Shown here in pieces: positions 60,067-64,000 of a DNA stretch of 64,000 nucleotides (positions within the stretch are counted from its first letter, which is position 1; the number at the start of each line of letters is the position of its first letter). A program made the position numbers and the translations under genes. Origin of the DNA: Scatosoma sp900555925 (GTDB taxonomy: Bacteria; Bacillota; Clostridia; Christensenellales; Borkfalkiaceae); contig CAUGYD010000001.1 of NCBI GenBank assembly GCA_959603585.1, positions 62,001 through 126,000 of the forward strand, written 5' to 3'. Below the pieces are notes generated by a model. The model did no database searches, had not been told where the DNA came from, and was given only the letters and a program-made list of their open reading frames with translations.

Positions 60067-61080
60067 TCAGTTTCTGAACTGTTTCAAGAAGCGCGTATCG
60101 TTTTCAAACAGCGCTTTGATGTTGTTGATGCCGTATTTGAGCATGGCGATTCTCTCTATGCCCATGCCGAAGGCGAAGCCCGTATATACGTCGGGATCCA
60201 CGCCGCAATTTTCGAGGACGCGGCGATTGACCATGCCCGCGCCGAGCACCTCTATCCAGCCCGTGCCCTTACACAGCCGACAGCCCTTGCCTCCACATTC
60301 CGAGCAGCTCAAATCCACCTCTACGCTCGGTTCCGTGAAGGGGAAATACGAGGGGCGGAGCCGAACTTTCGTAGAGCTTGCGAACATCTTTTTCGCGAAC
60401 TCTGCCAGCATGCCCTGCAAGTCGCAGAGGGTAATCCCCTTGTCCACGACCAGCCCCTCCATCTGATGGAACATGGGCGAATGCGTGGCGTCGTCGTCCG
60501 AACGGAACACCCGTCCGGGAGAGAGAATTTTAATGGGCGGCTTTTCCGTTTCCATGACGCGGATCTGCCCCGCGGAAGTCTGCGTGCGAAGGAGCAGCTT
60601 GTCCGCGAGATAGAAGGTATCCTGCATATCGCGGGCGGGGTGATCCTCGGGGGTATTGAGCGCGGTGAAATTATAGTAATCCGTTTCGATTTCGGGACCT
60701 TCAAAGACTTTGAAGCCCATGCCCGCAAAAATGTCGATGAGCTGATTTTTCACGAGCGTGACGGGATGCAGAGCGCCCGCCTCGTATTTTCGGCCGGGCA
60801 TCGTGACGTCGATTTTTTCTTCCTCGTATTTTTTTTGAAGTTCCTTCTGCCGAACAATGACGGCGCGTTCCTCGAATTTCTGCTCCATGCCCTCCTTAAA
60901 TTCGTTGACTACTTTTCCGAACACGGGGCGTTCCTCTTTGGGGAGATCCCGCATGCCGCTCATAATCGATTTGAGCTCCGCCTGAAATTTGAGTTTGAGC
61001 TCGTAAAGAGCCCTGCCCGTTTCCGTCGCCTGTATGGCGGAATCGATTTTCGCCTTCAAAGCCTCAATTTTTTCCTTCAT
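60067..61080 (-). CDS. pheS: Phenylalanine-tRNA ligase alpha subunit
   Basis: Catalytic subunit that charges tRNA-Phe. The 337 residues from MKEKIEALKAKIDSAI have an N-terminal coiled coil, class II motif 2 VFRSDDDATHSPMFHQMEG near 195 and motif 3 GFAFGMGIERIAMLKYGIN near 300. SYFPFTEPSVEVDLSC is diagnostic. A CSECGGKGCRLCKGTGW zinc-knuckle-like insertion lies near 260. The ATG has GGAGG 7 nt upstream; a longer reading to 61320 runs through the T-box. Controlled by the T-box leader. Confidence 0.5.
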   Translation of the reverse strand: MKEKIEALKAKIDSAIQATETGRALYELKLKFQAELKSIMSGMRDLPKEERPVFGKVVNEFKEGMEQKFEERAVIVRQKELQKKYEEEKIDVTMPGRKYEAGALHPVTLVKNQLIDIFAGMGFKVFEGPEIETDYYNFTALNTPEDHPARDMQDTFYLADKLLLRTQTSAGQIRVMETEKPPIKILSPGRVFRSDDDATHSPMFHQMEGLVVDKGITLCDLQGMLAEFAKKMFASSTKVRLRPSYFPFTEPSVEVDLSCSECGGKGCRLCKGTGWIEVLGAGMVNRRVLENCGVDPDVYTGFAFGMGIERIAMLKYGINNIKALFENDTRFLKQFRN

Positions 61081-61129
61081 ATCCGTTCCTCCGAATATTG
61101 TTTTTCTCACTTTTCGCAAAGCGTTCCGA

Positions 61130-61399
61130 CAAATCAAAACGCCCTGCGCGCCGAAAAGGGCGCGCAGGGCGAAATATCCGCGGTACCACCTGCATTCGCG
61201 CGGGACGTTTCCCACGCCTTGTTTATCCGCTGTAACGCGCGGAACGCGGCGCCGACTACTTTTCCGCCTTAAAGACGGAGTTCCCCGGCGAAGCTCCAAA
61301 GAGAAAGGGAATTTCGGCAACCGCCCCCGCCTTTCAGCCTGCGGACGGAGGTCTCTTTTTCGGCGCGAGCCGGATTTCCCGCTTTTTCATCGCTTCTTT
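61130..61399 (-). ncRNA. T-box riboswitch of pheST
   Basis: The T-box core AGGTGGTACCGCGG lies at 61191-61178 on the minus strand and is followed by a strong terminator; the promoter is at 61406-61434. Uncharged tRNA would pair with the T-box bulge and prevent termination. TTC at 61311-61309 is a possible Phe specifier codon in the right region, but I could not draw Stem I fully, so that is tentative. Confidence 0.5.
61133..61171 (-). terminator. T-box terminator
   Basis: A perfect 13-bp stem CGCCCTGCGCGCC and its complement (61171-61159, 61152-61140), loop of 6, followed by TTTTGATTT on the minus strand. About 55 nt before pheS. Confidence 0.5.
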
Positions 61400-61405
61400 G
61401 CTTGT

Positions 61406-61434
61406 ATTATATCCTTTCCCGAAAAAAAAGTCAA
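61406..61434 (-). promoter_or_regulatory. Promoter of pheS-pheT-truB-ribF
   Basis: -35 TTGACT (61434-61429), 17-bp spacer, -10 TATAAT (61411-61406). The -35 box overlaps the stop codon region of the YjdF-like gene. Confidence 0.5.
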
Positions 61435-62351
61435 CCGTTTTTGCGGGCCTTCCGTTTTTTCTCCTTTTCCTCCGCCCGCGAGATTTCCTTTTTCATGCGC
61501 GCATACGCGGCGGACAATTCCTCCTCGGACATGCTCTCGACGTTTTCTTTGACGTATTCGGGAATTCTTTTATAGGACATCAGCCGTTTTCCTTCAAACC
61601 AATGGGGCTTGAATTTCAGACATACGAGCACTACGCCGCAGATAATCGCCGCGCCGACGATATTCACCAGCATATCCATCATGCTGTCGGTAAGTCCGCT
61701 GCCGCGCACGGCGTTCGTCACGTAAGTTCCGTCGCCGTTGTCCGCGATGATTCCGTCCTGCCAGCGCTGCATATTCGGCCCGTTCAATCCCGCTATCTTA
61801 TAGCCGATGCTGTCCACGGCGTATTCGATGAGTTCCCAAATATATTCTATCGACAGCGCGAAACAGAAGCTGAACAGCACGATAAAAAACGGGGACAACT
61901 TTACCTTTTTGCTTTTGAGATTGGTAAAGGACAGGACGACGGAGAACCCGATAAAGGCGATAATCGCGCCGCCCGTCGTGTGCAGGATTTTGTCGAACAG
62001 GATATAATGGTCGTAAAAACGGTAAATCTCCCCTAAAACGAAATGAATGAAAATGAAGAGATATACGATGACCGCGATAAAATCGGGTATGCGCACTTTT
62101 AGCTTTTTCTGAAAAAATACGGGGATATTCAGGCAGACGAGCGCAAGCACGCACATCTGTATCTGATTGAGATACGTTTCCAGCATCTCCCCCGAGCCGA
62201 GAATACACTTCACGAGAGAGTATACCGCCGAAGCGGCGACCAAAATCGTCAAGACCTGAATAATCCAATAAAGAACCGTATTGCTCTTATGCTGTTTCAA
62301 AAGTTTCTGCGCTCTGTAATCGATGAGTTCCCTTTTTTGTTCTTCCGTCAT
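61431..62351 (-). CDS. YjdF/DUF2238-like membrane protein
   Basis: A 306-residue membrane protein with about seven hydrophobic segments. The stretch FYDHYILFDKILHTTGGAII near 110, ALSIEYIWELIEYAVD near 160 and DSMMDMLVNIVGAAIICGVV near 218 match the DUF2238/YjdF family, of unknown function. A Lys/Glu-rich cytoplasmic tail follows from about 255. GGGAGG is upstream of the ATG. Its 3' end holds the pheST promoter. Confidence 0.5.
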   Translation of the reverse strand: MTEEQKRELIDYRAQKLLKQHKSNTVLYWIIQVLTILVAASAVYSLVKCILGSGEMLETYLNQIQMCVLALVCLNIPVFFQKKLKVRIPDFIAVIVYLFIFIHFVLGEIYRFYDHYILFDKILHTTGGAIIAFIGFSVVLSFTNLKSKKVKLSPFFIVLFSFCFALSIEYIWELIEYAVDSIGYKIAGLNGPNMQRWQDGIIADNGDGTYVTNAVRGSGLTDSMMDMLVNIVGAAIICGVVLVCLKFKPHWFEGKRLMSYKRIPEYVKENVESMSEEELSAAYARMKKEISRAEEKEKKRKARKNG

Positions 62352-62520
62352 GCGTCCTCCCGAAAATCGGCGGCGAAACGCGCCGTTCAGCTCATTTTCG
62401 CCGCCGTATTCTGTTTGCCGTCCTCGCTGCCATCGTTTTCCTCTTTACCGATTTTTCCGCGTCTGCCGTTTTCTTTTATCCGCCTCGTGCGTTCACCGTT
62501 TTCCGGCTCTTGCCGCCTTT
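62352..62520. other. Intergenic gap without recognised gene
   Basis: A 169-bp gap between mscL and the YjdF-like gene. It contains a weak CGGCG/CGCCG hairpin near 62375 and otherwise nothing I can name. No promoter of quality is seen, so mscL readthrough is likely. Confidence 0.5.
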
Positions 62521-63141
62521 TCAGCGATTTTTCAAAAGATCGCGTATTTCCTCCAAGAGCTTTGTATTCGCTTCTGCCTTAGCCTCGGCCGCAGCTTTCT
62601 CTGCGGCTGCCTTGTCCGCCGCGAGACGCGCTTCCTCTGCTTTCGCTTCCTCCGCCGCTTTCAAATCCGCTTGATACTTCGCCATAGCTTCCGCCTTTGT
62701 CAGGCCCTCTCTGCGGTATTTCTTCACCGCTGCGCGCTCTGCCAGAAGCTCCCCTTTTGCCTTGTCTTTCGCGTCGTTGAGCCTGTTAATCGTCTTTACG
62801 ATACAGAACAGCACGAACGCGATCAGCAGGAAATTGATGATTGCATTGATAAACGCACCCCAGTCGATATAAATGGACTGCGTCAAATCCAAGAGTCCCG
62901 TCGTTTGGTCATAGACGGGTTTGAGCACCGTATAAATTTCGCTCAGAGAATCCCCGCCGATAATCGCCGCCAACAGCCAATCGATGAGCGGTTTTAAGAT
63001 GTTGTTGCTTAAAGCGTTGATGATCGCGGTAAATGCACCGCCGACGATAACGCCGACCGCCATATCGAGGACGTTCCCGCGCGTAATGAATTTTTTGAAT
63101 TCACCGAAGAATTTTTTGATACCGTTTTCCTTTGTTGCCAT
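62521..63141 (-). CDS. mscL: Large-conductance mechanosensitive channel
   Basis: Stretch-gated channel that releases solutes after osmotic downshift. The 206 residues from MATKENGIKKFFGEFKKFI have TM1 near 25-48 (NVLDMAVGVIVGGAFTAIIN) and TM2 near 95-120, with NRLNDAKDKAKG after it. Typical MscL has about 130-150 residues; here an Ala/Glu/Lys-rich coiled segment of about 70 residues is inserted before the normal C-terminus TKLLEEIRDLLKNR. It has AAAGGAG upstream. Confidence 0.5.
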   Translation of the reverse strand: MATKENGIKKFFGEFKKFITRGNVLDMAVGVIVGGAFTAIINALSNNILKPLIDWLLAAIIGGDSLSEIYTVLKPVYDQTTGLLDLTQSIYIDWGAFINAIINFLLIAFVLFCIVKTINRLNDAKDKAKGELLAERAAVKKYRREGLTKAEAMAKYQADLKAAEEAKAEEARLAADKAAAEKAAAEAKAEANTKLLEEIRDLLKNR

Positions 63142-63161
63142 GAATATATTTTCTCCTTTGT

Positions 63162-63189
63162 ATTTTATCTGTTTTATTCTCCGCCGCAA
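63162..63189 (-). promoter_or_regulatory. Possible weak mscL promoter
   Basis: -35-like TTGCGG (63189-63184), 16-bp spacer, -10 TAAAAT (63167-63162). The match is weak. Confidence 0.5.
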
Positions 63190-63279
63190 CGCCGACTGCG
63201 CGTTTTATGATTCCGTAAACGACAGTTTTCCGTCACCCCTCGACGGCATACTTCATTCTTTTTTCGCGATCTCATTCCG

Positions 63280-63780
63280 TTACAGTACCGACACCGTCGT
63301 TCTCAAAATCGTCGAAAAAATCCAGCTGCTCCAGAAAAAACTGAGGACCATGGAAACGATGGAAATGATAATCCCTGCAATCGCAAGCCCCCGTCCCTCC
63401 CCGTTCAGCTCCTTAGACTTTCTGTACCCGATTATGCTCAGAATAAGCCCCATGAGCGAGACGAAAAAAGAACAGATAAATCCCGCCAAAGCCATGGAAT
63501 TGCTCTTTTGATTTTCACGGGGACGATACCCCGCGTTTTCGGGAGCGTAATAATAATTCCCGTTTTGATAACCTGCGCTGCCTCCGTTCTGTCCCGCCGT
63601 GCCGCCGGGACGGTAAGCGTCCTTGTTGAGACTGCCGTCGGGATTGATTGCGTTTGCATTGTTTTCGGGCGGAATCGCGTCGTGGTTAGCCACTCTTTCC
63701 CCGTATTCCGTCAGCGCCCCGCAATTTGCGCATACCATATCGTTATCGCCTACCTTTGAACCGCAATGTCTGCAATACAT
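63280..63780 (-). CDS. Zinc-ribbon DUF4190-like membrane protein
   Basis: A 166-residue protein. The N-terminal zinc ribbon is MYCRHCGSKV and MVCANCGALT (two CxxC pairs); residues about 30-90 are a disordered Gly/Asn/Tyr-rich linker; two hydrophobic segments follow near 95-120 and 132-158 with a DUF4190-like arrangement (IIGYRKSKELNGEGRGLAIAG). Function unknown; such proteins are common in clostridia. GGAGGAAAAAG precedes the ATG. Confidence 0.5.
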   Translation of the reverse strand: MYCRHCGSKVGDNDMVCANCGALTEYGERVANHDAIPPENNANAINPDGSLNKDAYRPGGTAGQNGGSAGYQNGNYYYAPENAGYRPRENQKSNSMALAGFICSFFVSLMGLILSIIGYRKSKELNGEGRGLAIAGIIISIVSMVLSFFWSSWIFSTILRTTVSVL

Positions 63781-63815
63781 TTCTCTTTTTCCTCCAAAAT
63801 TTTCTCTCTGAATTT

Positions 63816-63844
63816 ATTTTACATAATTTTACGGGAATTGTCAA
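63816..63844 (-). promoter_or_regulatory. Promoter of the zinc-ribbon gene
   Basis: -35 TTGACA (63844-63839), 17-bp spacer, -10 TAAAAT (63821-63816). The start would be about 30 nt before the ATG. Confidence 0.5.
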
Positions 63845-64000
63845 TAGGGTATTCCTAATTTTTTATTCGTTTTTTTCTCTTTTGGCCTTTCGGACAAGAA
63901 AAATTCTTTTTTCTTGCGGTAAACCTAAGGGAATACTGCCATTCATCAATAACTCTCCCGTACAAAGAAACATTTCTTTTACAGAACAGCAATTCGGATT
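63845..64000. other. A/T-rich right edge
   Basis: Two minus-strand frames stay open from the edge to stops near 63863 and 63856, each about 45 codons. Neither matches a family I recognise, and the base composition is unlike the neighbouring genes. One could be the 3' end of a gene beyond the window, but I cannot tell which, if any. Confidence 0.5.

Noticed and set aside
61081..61320. Extension of pheS by 80 codons
   Set aside because: This stretch is the T-box leader and terminator; the ATG at 61080 has a good ribosome site.
63863..64000. 3' end of a gene entering from the right
   Set aside because: Two frames are equally open, the base composition is A/T-rich, and neither product is recognised, so no coding call is made.

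Overview
The window reads as chromosomal backbone of a member of the Bacillota, class Clostridia, probably an uncultured gut-type lineage. Support: a Bacillota-type rimP-nusA-ylxR-ylxQ-infB-rbfA-nrnA operon, a T-box leader on pheST, a YtrA-type GntR/ABC operon, a YlbJ/SpoVV homologue, a PolC-related protein, dense sigma-A promoters with 17-bp spacers, and strong AGGAGG ribosome sites. G+C is moderate to high in genes and low in intergenic stretches. I see no rRNA or tRNA gene, CRISPR array, insertion sequence or prophage block.

Almost everything is transcribed leftwards (minus strand); the only convincing plus-strand gene is ylbJ at 21.9-22.9 kb. Read in the direction of transcription (right to left): a zinc-ribbon membrane protein, mscL and a YjdF-like protein; a T-box-controlled pheS-pheT followed by truB and ribF; an endonuclease-IV-like protein, a small membrane protein, an M24 peptidase with efp, then dtd and an MBL hydrolase; a GntR-ABC ATPase-permease-giant leucine-rich-repeat operon; a Rad52-like annealing protein; an M28 peptidase; an Lsa-like ABC-F gene behind an attenuator; an envelope group (GT8, PlsC-like, CrtO-like); an FAD dehydrogenase behind a short terminated transcript; the dgt-dnaG-rpoD-trmK-nif3-zinc ribbon cluster; alr, fthC, rsmD, coaD, aroF, pheA; ylbJ on the opposite strand; patatin, rarA, GNAT, nrdR, ispG; a PolC relative lacking PHP and polymerase; an alpha/beta hydrolase; a lipoprotein with a poly-G tract in its promoter; the rimP-to-nrnA translation/transcription operon; a 1,885-residue SF1 helicase with a nuclease-like domain; and the 5' part of comEC, cut by the window edge.

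Four things stand out. (1) The gene in the usual polC position after ispG keeps the PolC N-terminal, OB and proofreading exonuclease domains but has neither PHP nor polymerase. (2) Just downstream, a lipoprotein promoter has ten G residues between its -35 and -10 boxes, giving a 19-bp spacer: a plausible phase-variation switch. (3) The Lsa-like ABC-F gene is preceded by a consensus promoter, a six-codon leader ORF and RNA segments able to form alternative antiterminator and terminator pairings. (4) A GntR-controlled ABC transporter is translationally coupled to a 1,328-residue anchored leucine-rich-repeat protein. Sequence features are reported as seen; functions are family-based, and regulatory models are inference.
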